Below, in pieces: positions 55,050 through 64,000 of a DNA stretch of 64,000 nt. This DNA is from Branchiostoma floridae (taxonomy: Eukaryota; Chordata; Leptocardii; Amphioxiformes; Branchiostomatidae). Location: the NCBI RefSeq assembly GCF_000003815.2, contig NC_049997.1, positions 9,663,998 to 9,727,997 of the forward strand, read 5' to 3'. Each line of letters opens with the position of its first letter. Within the stretch, counting starts at the first letter, position 1. A program made the translations under genes and the position numbers. The notes below the pieces were generated by a model. The model searched no databases. It was not told where the DNA came from and saw only the letters and a program-made list of their open reading frames with translations.

Positions 55050-57392
55050 TTAATTCGAAGGAGTCCATAGCACTTTGGGCTTACGTACTCTTTTAGCTAC
55101 TGGAGTGTTCATCAAGAATGCTGGTACCCTCTTTCCCCGCCTCCTGAAGACAACCGGGCTGTCGGGGGCCGTGTCGGACTCTGGTCCCGACTCGCCGTAC
55201 TCTGGCCCCGACTCGCCATACTCTGACCCCGACTCGCCGTACTCTGACCCCGACTCGCCGTACTCCGACCCGGAGTCGCTACTGTACTCAGCGTGCCCCC
55301 GGGCTGTCGGGGTCCGGTGGGCTGTCGGGGTCCGGTGGGCTGTCGGGGTCCGGTGGGCTGTCGGGGTCCGGTGGGCTGTCGGGGTCCGGTGGGCTGTCGG
55401 GGTCCGGTGGGCTGTCGGGGTCCGGTGGGCTGTCGGGGTCCGGTGGGCTGTCGGGGTCCGGTGGGCTGTCGGGGTCCGGTGGGCTGTCGGGGTCCGGTGG
55501 GCTGTCGGGGTCCGGTGGGCTGTCGGGGTCCGGTGGACTGTCGGGGTGCGGTCTGTCGGGGTCTGCCTTGGGACACCGGACCGTCGTGGTCCTGACTGTC
55601 TTAGTTGTTGCCGCACTCTGTGTGCCTCCGGGCTGTCATGCTGACTGTCGGTGTCGTACTCTGGGTGTGACGCAGGGCTGTCCTGGTCCCCTCCGCCCTC
55701 TGATGGTGTGCTGTCGGGTTGGTCGACCTCGCGATCGGACAGCAGTCTGGGGTGTCCGCCGCGGAAGTAGGTGCTGGGGTCGTAACCTGTCTCCTGAATG
55801 GCGCACTTCACGACAATCTGCAAGGCACTTTGCCATTGTTCTGTGAAAACAGGCAGTAACATAGTTGTTATTGATTTTATTTTTTGCAAAGAAATCAATA
55901 TTCATAATCTTTTATTGTAGCATTGTTGAACGAATTTTAATGAATTTTTAACAGATGTTTATGTATCAATTCAGTCATGAACGGCTGCAATGGTATATAC
56001 ATATCTATGCGCACTTGTAGCTAATAAACCAGTCATTCATAATCCAGGAGGATCCATATAAGGATACCAGGAACACACAACAATTAAAAATTTTGGAATG
56101 GTTCATCTTGCAATTTCATCTGTACTGTTTACCCAAGGGCTTTATATCTTCCTTGGTTTACCTACTCACGTGAATATTAAACGGGTCAATTTGGAGTGGG
56201 AAATAGTCAAATACGGTTTAATATATATCAACAAGCCTGTTTCGTATGTACACTGGTACGTATCCATGCATATATGGAGTATGCAACATTTCTTTGCAAC
56301 TACAACAGCAGATCAAGAGACAGATAGATAAGCCTGGATAAATTTGTTATTATAAAGGCGGAAAAGATTACCGTGTGTGTACCCCTTTCCCTCTGGCTTC
56401 TTGCCAATACCCTTGCTTCTGTCGATTGACGACCATGGCAGCACTGCATCCGGCCACCAGGTCGGCCTCTTTCCCGACTGGGCCCATCCCGGTTGGCCGC
56501 GCCCGGTCAGCACCTTCACGTAGCACGGGATCAGTTCCCGAAGCTGTGCGTTCGTGAGTCGATGCCACAGGACGTCGGGCAGGGGAAGAAGGACGGTTGA
56601 TTCTGGGGAGGGGGTTAAGGTATAGAACATTATGATGGGTCAGCTCGATGGGTACATCATCTACATGCGTTTGATAAAACTGTTCACGTTAGCCTCCTTC
56701 GCATACATCTAGCGGTACTGGCTTATGGGGGGAGGCTTGTTTGCGATTTTCAAGCTGAGGTTCTCTAATGCAGGGAAACGGACTTCTTTCCACAACAAAC
56801 TCCCTTTCCCGGCATTATAGAACCTTAGCCGTCGTTGAAAATCGCAAACAAGCACCCCTAAATAAGATAAAAGCTGGGTTGTGTCGTCCTGTCCTATTTC
56901 ATACAATCCCAAGTAAGGCCTGTGTCACATTTGAAAACTGGGGCCCGACCGGGCAGCTTTACATACCGAAAAGTATGGTTATCAAACTACACAAGACGCA
57001 TAGTTTGTATTAAATATTCCCTGATAAAGATTTGGAAGTGCGGAACCGCAGCCTAAACACAGAGCAAAGGCTGACATTTGAATCTTTTCGCATCAGACAT
57101 AATAACATAATTCCTCACCTTGTGAAGCTGTCTTGACCCTTTCTTCGGCCTCAGCGAAAACGGTGGTAAGCTCGTCCATGCGGCTGCCCACGAATGCCGA
57201 GAAAAGGCCCGTGGGATCGTGGACGCAAAGTCCTCCGTGAGGGGTCAAGTTGACTGCGAAGGCCGTGCACCCCCCTTCGTTGGCCTGTTGAACGAGTTTG
57301 TCAAACCCCTTGCATACCTTCTCTCGGTAAAAACGACAGAAGTTCGGGTTCGACATATCTCTAGAGATCTCACACACCACTGTTTCTGACCA
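55050..57392 (-). CDS. Divergent NRF1/Ewg-family DNA-binding protein (5' end uncertain)
   Basis: Three exons: 57392-57119, 56602-56372 and 55840-55050, with intron phase 1 at both junctions, giving about 431 residues. Exon 1 (VVCEISRDMSNPNFCRF...) aligns in character with the N-terminal half of the NRF1/P3A2/Erect-wing core. Exon 2 holds RLTNAQLRELIPCYVKVLTG, RGQPGWAQ and PTWWPDAVLPW, the hallmark TGRGxPGW...WWP region. Exon 3 opens with EQWQSALQIVVKCAIQETGY, matching the end of that domain. The family binds GC-rich palindromes as dimers and controls nuclear genes for mitochondria. After the domain the protein is unlike NRF1: an acidic Asp/Ser stretch, about 14 HRTPTA hexads, EYGESGS repeats and a basic C-terminus (KRVRKPKVLW). 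An upstream start exon is probably missing. It may be a lineage-specific paralogue beside a conventional NRF1. Confidence 0.75.
55303..55545 (-). repeat. 18-bp coding minisatellite in the NRF1-like gene
   Basis: About 13-14 almost identical units of GGTGGGCTGTCGGGGTCC (plus strand) encode HRTPTA hexads in the gene frame. Near-identity suggests recent expansion. The other five frames are open too and are shadows. Confidence 0.92.
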
Positions 57393-57399
57393 CTGTAAA

Positions 57400-58255
57400 G
57401 TCGCAATTGAGCGAAGCTGAGTGTAGCAAGTTTATAAGGAACGCTCCCTCCATTGTTATTATAATTATATGATGTTGTCTGACAAGGATCCTGAGCGGCA
57501 TGCGCATAGCCCAAAAGTTGCACTTTGTACTTCACAACTTTGGTTCATTTATAATTAGGCACAATTACACAATTAGGTTGAAGCTCAAATGTTGATGCAT
57601 GCATGATTAATAATTGCATATAGTCAGTACGTAGTTTGATTTCACTTATATTCACTTAACATTTATCATTTATTATGGCAAATTGCTTAACACTTAACAT
57701 CCAACACTAAAATTAAACTATTTGGACTTACCCCTCTAAATTTCCGGACGAACTCCGTCGACCTTGTACATATTCATTTATATTTCGCTTGTTTGTAGTG
57801 GTAAAAGACCTTATGAAACTGAGACAGTATACGTATCTGTATTTCTGGATTAAAAAAAAATTCACTATGAAGTCAAATATATTAATCATAAACTGAACAC
57901 GTCTGTTTCATCTGAATAGGACATTTAAAAAATCCTTCGACAATTCGGTAATGCTATTGCGTACGTGACTGATCAATGTGGCCTGAACATTTTCATTCTC
58001 CAAGCGGAGGTAGTAGTGGCTGTGGTTTCTTATCACCCCTAAGAAATCCCTAAGATGTAATTCTTTCGTGGTAAAAGAAAATAGGTATTCATATCACCTC
58101 TTATCTTCCATTTGTAGTGAGGAAATTTACTTAACACATAGTAAAAAATAATAATTCTATCGCTGTCATGCATAGAACCACCTATTTTGGTTCAGTTGCA
58201 ATAATACAGTCGGTCAGAACAAGGGTGTTCAAACAGAAATGAAAGTTGCTTTGGT
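57400..58255. other. AT-rich upstream region of the NRF1-like gene
   Basis: No exon recognised. The missing 5' exon(s) of the NRF1-like gene could lie here or further right. Confidence 0.35.
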
Positions 58256-58261
58256 TTGGGG

Positions 58262-58670
58262 AGGTGCCGCTTTGTTTGTTTAAAGTAAACGTGGCTTTCG
58301 GTTAGCAGCTTGGGTCGGGAAGGGTGATAATCCCCTGTGCTCGAGCTCTATGCACTATGATGGTAATGATATTATTGTTAGTAATGTTACCGCGTCCACT
58401 TTGTTCACTTAAAAAATACGTTATGGCTTTCGGTTAGCAGCTTGGGTCCGCGAAAGGTGATAATCCCCTGTGCTCTGTGCACTATGATGGTAATGATATC
58501 ATTGTTACCGCGGCCGCTTTGTTTACTTAAAATAAACGTTATGGCATTCGGTTAGCAGCTTGGGTCGGCGAAGGGTGATAATCCCCTGTGCTCTGTGCAC
58601 TATGATGGTAATGATATCATTGTTACCGCGGCCGCTTTGTTTACTTAAAACAAAAGTTGCTGCTTTCTGT
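58262..58670. repeat. About 118-132 bp tandem repeat, 3.5 copies
   Basis: The marker GTTAGCAGCTTGGGTC occurs at 58301, 58433 and 58551. Units share GGTGATAATCCCCTGTGCTC and TTACCGCGGCCGCTTTGTTT. Confidence 0.85.
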
Positions 58671-59790
58671 ATGATGGTAATGAGTTCACTGAACAAGCCT
58701 TATTCTCAGATGATTAGAATGCATAATGTACATCCGGGTCATTAGCCACGAAAAAAAACTCTATATAAACGACAGTGGGAAATTGAACAGATCTCTTGAG
58801 AAAATTGCCATCATGATCAGAAAGAAACGAGTCCCGAAGAAAGATCCAGTCTCTAGTGAGTCATTGCACCATTTAAAGAAAAAGTCTACTCGAGCGCAAC
58901 GAGCGGAAAACAAGGACAACGCTGCTACTAATGATGTTACAAAACGCATGGGGAATCTCTCCGTTGGGACCGAACCTGCCGAGCTGTGCAAGTTTTCCAC
59001 TAGAAGTTCGAGCGTCGCTGTCTTGAGGTAACTGTCCGGAAGTTCGCATTTACTGTTTGTGTGCATTGTTATATTAGCAACCAGGACAACTTAACATAGA
59101 TAAACAAACATCTAACAAAATTGTTAAGATTTATGAAGAGTACAGTGACTGATGATGACTGGACTTTGTCTCACTGTAATAACTTGTAAGTCATTAAGCA
59201 TCGGCAAAATTTTCGGAAATTTTTAGGCTCCGTCACTCCGCTCTATCTCGGAACCGGTCATATCACGGATAGTTCCGGTAGTCTCAACGTGTTTTTGAAA
59301 CCTTAGAACAAGATCGACAACCAACAAAAGATACGGGAGCTCGCTCTCTGAAAATTCGCTCGGTGATATTTCGCCCCCCACCCCAAAACACTTGCTGCCT
59401 ATACCCCTGATCTACCGCTACAACATGTAATTTCGCGGCGCATCATTTCAATGAAGAAAATTTTTGCCAATTTCGCCATTTTTGACCGACAAAATCGGTA
59501 TACAAAAAGCATGGTATTTTTAAAAGATCTCCGACTTGGAGAGTAGGTTATATCCTCGACATTGATATACTCCATTGTCACAAGGAGCTTTTATATCTGA
59601 TATGAAATTGTCCTGATTCAGAAATGCATCATATTATTATAATTTTTATCCGAGTTTGAATCTCCCGCCAAACCCAGCGTCCAATAGAAGCGCTAATAAG
59701 AATTGACCAATCAGACGGTTTGTAGCATGTTGACCATCTGCATGGTTTCTCTCTCGTCACATCCTGCTTGTTTTGCGACGAATTTTCGCC
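58671..59790. other. Intergenic stretch, possible promoter side of the SWIM/CxC gene
   Basis: A plus-strand frame from ATG 58813 (MIRKKRVPKKDPVS) ends at a TCTCTA|GTGAGT donor-like site and is a weak exon candidate. A CCAAT string (GACCAATCAG) near 59704 lies about 95 bases before the ATG at 59797. Confidence 0.3.
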
Positions 59791-59796
59791 TTAGAA

Positions 59797-59892
59797 ATGA
59801 GTGGGCAGGAAAATAACATGGCAACCACGAATTCTAAGGTCAAGGCAGGTATATTCATGTCACTGGCGGGCATGTTGACGACGACTTGGAAG
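59797..59892 (+). CDS. Candidate first coding exon of the SWIM/CxC gene
   Basis: ATGAGTGGGCAGGAAAATAA opens a frame (MSGQENNMATTNSKVKAGIF...) ending TTGGAAG|GTAAAC, with an alternative donor at AAGGCAG|GTATAT. Neither phase fits the next recognised acceptor at 60836 (which needs phase 2), so an intermediate exon would be required. Low certainty. Confidence 0.25.
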
Positions 59893-60554
59893 GTAAACTA
59901 GCTGGAAAATTGTCGAGATTGTGTGAAAATTATCGTGGGGGGGGGGGGGGCAGGTCTTATTGGCGCGAAAGTAGACATATAGTGTAAACACAAACACAGC
60001 CAGGGTTTTTTTTTCACTTTCCAGGGCAAATTTCACAAGGTTTAGATAGTTTAGAACAAAAAGAGAAGGTATATAAGTGACAGAAAGCTTTTTGCAGGGC
60101 TGGACTTGGCTCCTGACATTTACTTTTAGGGTTTGGTTTTTGGTTTTACTTAAAAAAGACCTAACAATTTTTAGGGATTTCAGGGCTGGGTTTTAGTTAC
60201 CCACCACTAATTGTATGCCACTTTTTTTAAACTTCATACTAGAATATTATCCACAACATGCAAACTAAATACGTAAGTTAAAACGGGGAGGTCTACGGGC
60301 GGGTGTCTGGTAGTCAAGGAGGTATCATAAATTGTGTACTTTTTTTACTTAATGATTTAATTTTAGACACCCTGCTCAAACAGGTCTGTCTTGATATTAT
60401 ATATTATCAGGATATTATGCCAAAGCAAACAAATTTAATGGATGCCATCTGCACATTTATTTCTAGTACCAGATTTCGTGGAAGAACAGATTTTAACAAA
60501 CAACTAAGCCCCATTGATTGATTTCTGTGGAAACCAAGTATTTACATCACACTT

Positions 60555-60710
60555 ATTCACCTTTATCTGCGGGGTAACCTATATATGTTGCTTTTGAAAA
60601 CAGAGTATTTAAGAGATATCAAGTGGAAGCACTGGTTTTGAACAGCAATGTTTTTAAAATGTTGTAATTTGAAAACAACGGATATAGGTTACCCCACTGA
60701 TAAAGGTGAA
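60555..60710. mobile_element. Palindromic MITE, 'TTCACCTTTATC' family
   Basis: Ends TTCACCTTTATCTGCGGGGT and ACCCCACTGATAAAGGTGAA are inverted. The whole 156 bases fold back. Half-copies lie in gene B introns at 13029-13060 and 13608-13690. Confidence 0.85.
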
Positions 60711-60837
60711 CTAGCATTAAATCTTGCTGCAAATCAAACTTAATTAATGTGACCTCTAATAGATGAAATTAAAATTGTTATTATGCTGTATGTTATTGAA
60801 AGTCCATTGTTTTATATCTGTACATTTATCATTTCAG

Positions 60838-63800
60838 CCTCCCTGGGAACAATGACCAGGCATTTGTTTATGCCCGAAACGTCAGGCTGCATCAGCGATG
60901 CTTCAAGCTTTCCTTGGATGGTTGCTACGCATTTCCGGACTGGAGCGAGAAGGAGAAGCATCTTTTACGCAACTTTGTCCTTGTGGAAGTGAAGCGCTTC
61001 TGCACAGAGGATGAGGGAGAGTGTAGAGTCATCTACATGTGTAGCTGTGCAACTGGAGAGAGTAACCGTGAACGTCTGGGTCACATGGACAACATAGTAA
61101 GTAAAACTCAATTTTTTTGCAAAAGGTGATATTCAGATATGTAACATGTATAACTCAGAATCAAAATTTCAGAAACAACTTTCAGGGGTGCCTAATTATT
61201 CATACAGTCCTTATGGAATTCATCCGATTCATTACCAAGAAATGTATGATCCTTCTGGAATTCATGCGATCCTCACGGAAATCATACCGGGCCATGCTCT
61301 GTTGCAGATTAAATTCCTTTCTCCATCTAGCCTAGTGGTAAACGCAACGCTCTGAGTTCTTTTTGTGGGGATGGACTAATTGTAGTTTGTAATTGCTATG
61401 AAAAAAGAAGCTGTGTATTTGATGTTGGTAATTTTTTCCCAAGATATATGGTATATGTGCTCAACATAGAGAGCTGATATAGAATGAAAAATCTGCTGAT
61501 ATTTCACATATCTTCATTATGAACGTGCCCATGAATTATAACATAGAAGTGTATGGGAGAAAAACTCGTCAATGAGACCATAAGTTGCCGTTCATGGAGG
61601 TAGAGGTTGTAGGGCTTAGCAGGGTGGGATGATCTCGATATCGTCAGAAGAAATGCAAGTTTCATAAGGATCGTTTGTTTCTTGTAAGGATAGTATGAAT
61701 ACTTAGGCACCCCTGACTTTTTTCCCAGTAAACAGCAAAGTGAGCAAACTATTGTAGAACCAGTGAATCTGTATCTATATAGCCGGTATAACCGCCGTTT
61801 GGTGTTCGTTTGTTCGTTATGTGCATGATATAGCACTTATCAGCATTGAACTGCGTAAGCCTGAACTGAATAATTAAGGGTTAATGACTCGCCCCGAGGT
61901 ATATGTCATAACGCCTGGTCCTTTGCTAAAACCACTTTATTGATATTATTTGATAAAGACGGCAAATATTTTCTTTGAACAAAGAAACACACACTACTGG
62001 TGTTAATAGATAAGAAGATGTAATTGTACTTTTCATTGGTCACAATTCCCTTCTTATCTCATTCTGGTGGTCAGAGTGGTTTCTGTCTGTCCTTCTGATT
62101 GGTTGAAACTTTCAAAAGTCATTAATGCACATCTGTGTTAATGAAACTATTAATGCAAGACTGACAATGATTTTCCATCTGTAACGGCATCATGACCAAC
62201 ATAAAATGGACCTTCTGATTGGGCCACGTCCCCTGGCTATATGATAATGATCATTGATGACTCATTGGCATCACATACCAAATTCGGACCCATGTCACCC
62301 ATGACTTTGATATCAATTGAATTTATTGTGTAAATTTTCAGGTACAGGATCCCTCAGGATTGCAATTCGCCGAGGAGGATCACTACTGTCTTCATTCCAA
62401 GGTGGCCAAACAGCTCAATCTTCAACCGTTCGAAGATGACGAGGACACAGACTGCGTTCAGCAAATATCAACTGTTCCCTTTCTTGCTGCCGTGCATGAT
62501 GGGGATAGATATGGTAAGTAGATCCAATGTTATTAAGTCATTCAGCTATTCTTGTTTCTGACAGTCCTCAATGTCTAGATGTTGGCATTGTCTTCTTTGC
62601 TTTAAAATCTTAATGGTAGCAGCGTTCTCCAGTGTTGCAATATAGTTTAGTGAGTATATTGTTTTAAATTGTACGTTCAGAAATAATGTTTGTTGCAAAT
62701 ATTCTAGCGAATACTGATATGTCTAGAAGTTTTTATGCAACATTGCAAATCTTTCTATAGTAATAATTTGAAAATGAAGTACAAGAATTATGTGAAAAAC
62801 AATACAATTTATTTATTTTTATTTATTTGTCTATATTTTTTAAATTTTGTTTCATTTTGGGAGCTGGATAAACTTAATGTTATTTATCTGTTTGCATCCC
62901 ATAGCCTTATCAATCTGATTGTTTGGTTTGTCTGATTTTAGGCTTGCTGAAGCGTGTTGGTCGTATGGGCAAGTTGACTTGTCAGCAGTGTCCATACCAG
63001 CGACACAGCTGTGGACATATCCAGTCATACAATGACTGGTGCAGGGAGAGGGACATAGAACCTGAGGTTGCTCTGCATCTCGCATCAGAGTCAGTGGAAG
63101 AATTCACAAGCATCTCGTACAGTCCCATCCCCTACCCATGGCCAGCAGAGATGAAAGAGAAGTTTGAAAGGTGGGTAAAATGATACTACGACAAAAGAAC
63201 TTCTGTATTTGTATCTATGCCCACAGATCTGAATCTGTAAGCTTTTGGTTATTTCATCTTTTTCATGTTACTTGCAATTAGCCCATGGGCAATAAACTTA
63301 CTTATATTATATGATAATGAATTAAGAGCTTAAATGTTTATTCTATGCATGAATGCGTAACATTCAACCATATATGATAGGTAAGGTTACATTATGATAC
63401 AGTAAAAGCTGTTTAATTGCACACCCCATGTGCCAGCCTATTTCGTGCAATTATCCGGATGGTGCAACAAAGCGCAATTATCAAGCTGGACCACAGGTTT
63501 TGGGGATTACATGCAATTAATAGAAGTGTGAGGAAATCCGTTGTGCAATTAACTGGCTTTTACTGTACATAAAAAAAAGCAGATCAAGAAGATATAAAGC
63601 AAAGCCTGCATGCAAGACACAACACAAGAGTATGCGTCCAGTTTCCAAACTAATCATTGCTTCTTTGTGATTTTAGGCTGTCGGAGCCAGGTCTCCAACA
63701 GTTTCCTAAGCACTTGCTGCCTGACTGTCCTGAGGGCCCTTGTCCTCATGGAAACAGCTGGGATAAGAGGGACCCTATCAAGCAGGGGTGGGTAAGCCAT

Positions 63801-63964
63801 GATGGTGTCCTAATCCACCTGGAGGAGCTGACCATCAGCACCTACAAGGATGCAGACGGCAGTGAGGTCAACCGAGTGGCGTACTACAGACCTACTATCG
63901 GAGGTTGTACCTGCCGTCGGCAGTACGATGGGCTGGATGATCTGTTACACAACTTGGACAACAA
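60838..63964 (+). CDS. SWIM-like and CxC cysteine-cluster protein (partial, continues right)
   Basis: Four exons: 60838-61096, 62342-62513, 62942-63170 and 63677-63964, with consistent phases (0, 1, 2, then phase 2 at the right-edge donor), encoding about 312 residues. Exon 1 begins mid-protein (NDQAFVYARNVRLHQRCFKL) and ends with YMCSCATGE. Exon 2 supplies YCLHSKVAKQL, together a SWIM-type CxC...CxH zinc cluster. Exon 3 has LTCQQCPYQRHSCGHIQSYN, a second Cys/His cluster. Exon 4 has CPEGPCPHGNSW and GGCTCRRQYDGLDDLLHNLD. This order of clusters resembles the CxC modules associated with KDZ (Kyakuja-Dileera-Zisupton) transposases and HMGXB3-like domesticated proteins. The transposase part, if any, would lie beyond the window. 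I cannot tell a host gene from an active element, though a spliced structure with introns of 0.4-1.2 kb favours a host-like gene. Confidence 0.62.
61183..61715. mobile_element. TIR element (533 bp) in an intron of the SWIM/CxC gene
   Basis: The left end CAGGGGTGCCTAATTATTCA continues TACAGTCCTTA. The right end read back is CAGGGGTGCCTAAGTATTCA continuing TACTATCCTTA. The interior repeats 'CATCCGATTCATTACC'-like strings but has no transposase. The CAGGGG terminus is hAT-like. Confidence 0.8.
63399..63567. mobile_element. MITE, 'ACAGTAGAAGCC' family, copy 3
   Basis: Ends ACAGTAAAAGCTGTTTAATT and AATTAACTGGCTTTTACTGT are inverted. It lies in the intron before the last visible exon. Confidence 0.8.
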
Positions 63965-64000
63965 GTAAGTTTATTCCATAGTTGAAATGAGATGATGTAA

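Noticed and set aside
55075..55644. Plus-strand frames of RWAVGV/CRGPVG hexads
   Set aside because: Shadows of the 18-bp minisatellite, whose true frame is fixed by the NRF1-like exon upstream.
58726..59066. Opposing 101-codon frames on both strands
   Set aside because: No family match and no consistent splice phase with the following gene; kept only as a weak exon candidate in the intergenic note.

Overview
The window is animal nuclear DNA. Genes have GT-AG introns and are spaced by AT-rich, repeat-dense sequence, and the coding content is metazoan: a PRD-like homeodomain, thrombospondin type-1 repeats of THSD7 type, WAP domains, an NRF1/Ewg-type DNA-binding region, a tRNA-derived SINE and non-LTR retrotransposon tails. 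The gene set, the many foldback MITEs and the vertebrate-like domain families point to a lancelet (Branchiostoma). That species call is inference from content, not a database match. A run of 100 N at 1524-1623 is an assembly gap.

Left part (1-22.5 kb). A Helitron fragment lies at the left edge. Next is the first coding exon of a THSD7-like gene on the minus strand, continuing off the left edge. Then comes a minus-strand cluster of four related secreted-protein genes. Genes A (3701-8143) and B (10596-15406) are multi-exon and share one architecture: signal peptide, low-complexity linker, an eight-cysteine 'CVPxYCG' module, a WAP domain, a region I do not recognise (WLFRPD...GNG...CxCxxC) and a Gly-rich tail. 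Genes C (18708-19454) and D (21581-22417) keep only the signal peptide and low-complexity repeats. B, C and D share a TATA-like core promoter about 55-62 bases upstream of the ATG and similar leader sequence, so they look like true paralogues. Gene C carries an in-frame TGA inside an otherwise open frame.

Middle part (22.5-43 kb). Transposon debris includes a roughly 700-bp palindromic element split by a LINE 3' end with a 7-bp target duplication, and a second 5'-truncated LINE with an (ATTC)n tail. After a small one-pass membrane protein gene (27304-27492, minus) lies a three-coding-exon homeobox gene on the plus strand (30153-33100) with a probable non-coding first exon ending at 29265. From about 34.6 to 43.2 kb I see only repeats and MITEs.

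Right part (43-64 kb). A minus-strand gene encodes a WH1/PH-like region with a CRIB-like motif (43573-about 47492). Two neighbouring tandem arrays follow: a 66-bp GC-rich array whose unit folds back on itself, and an AT-rich array of about 58 bp. They sit just 3' of a minus-strand gene for a divergent NRF1/Ewg-type protein with an 18-bp coding minisatellite (55050-57392). The right edge holds four plus-strand exons (60838-63964) of a gene with a SWIM-like CxC...CxH cluster and further cysteine clusters, which runs off the window.

Exon borders were inferred by eye from GT-AG sites, reading phase and, for A and B, from agreement between the paralogues. No transcript evidence or database search was available.
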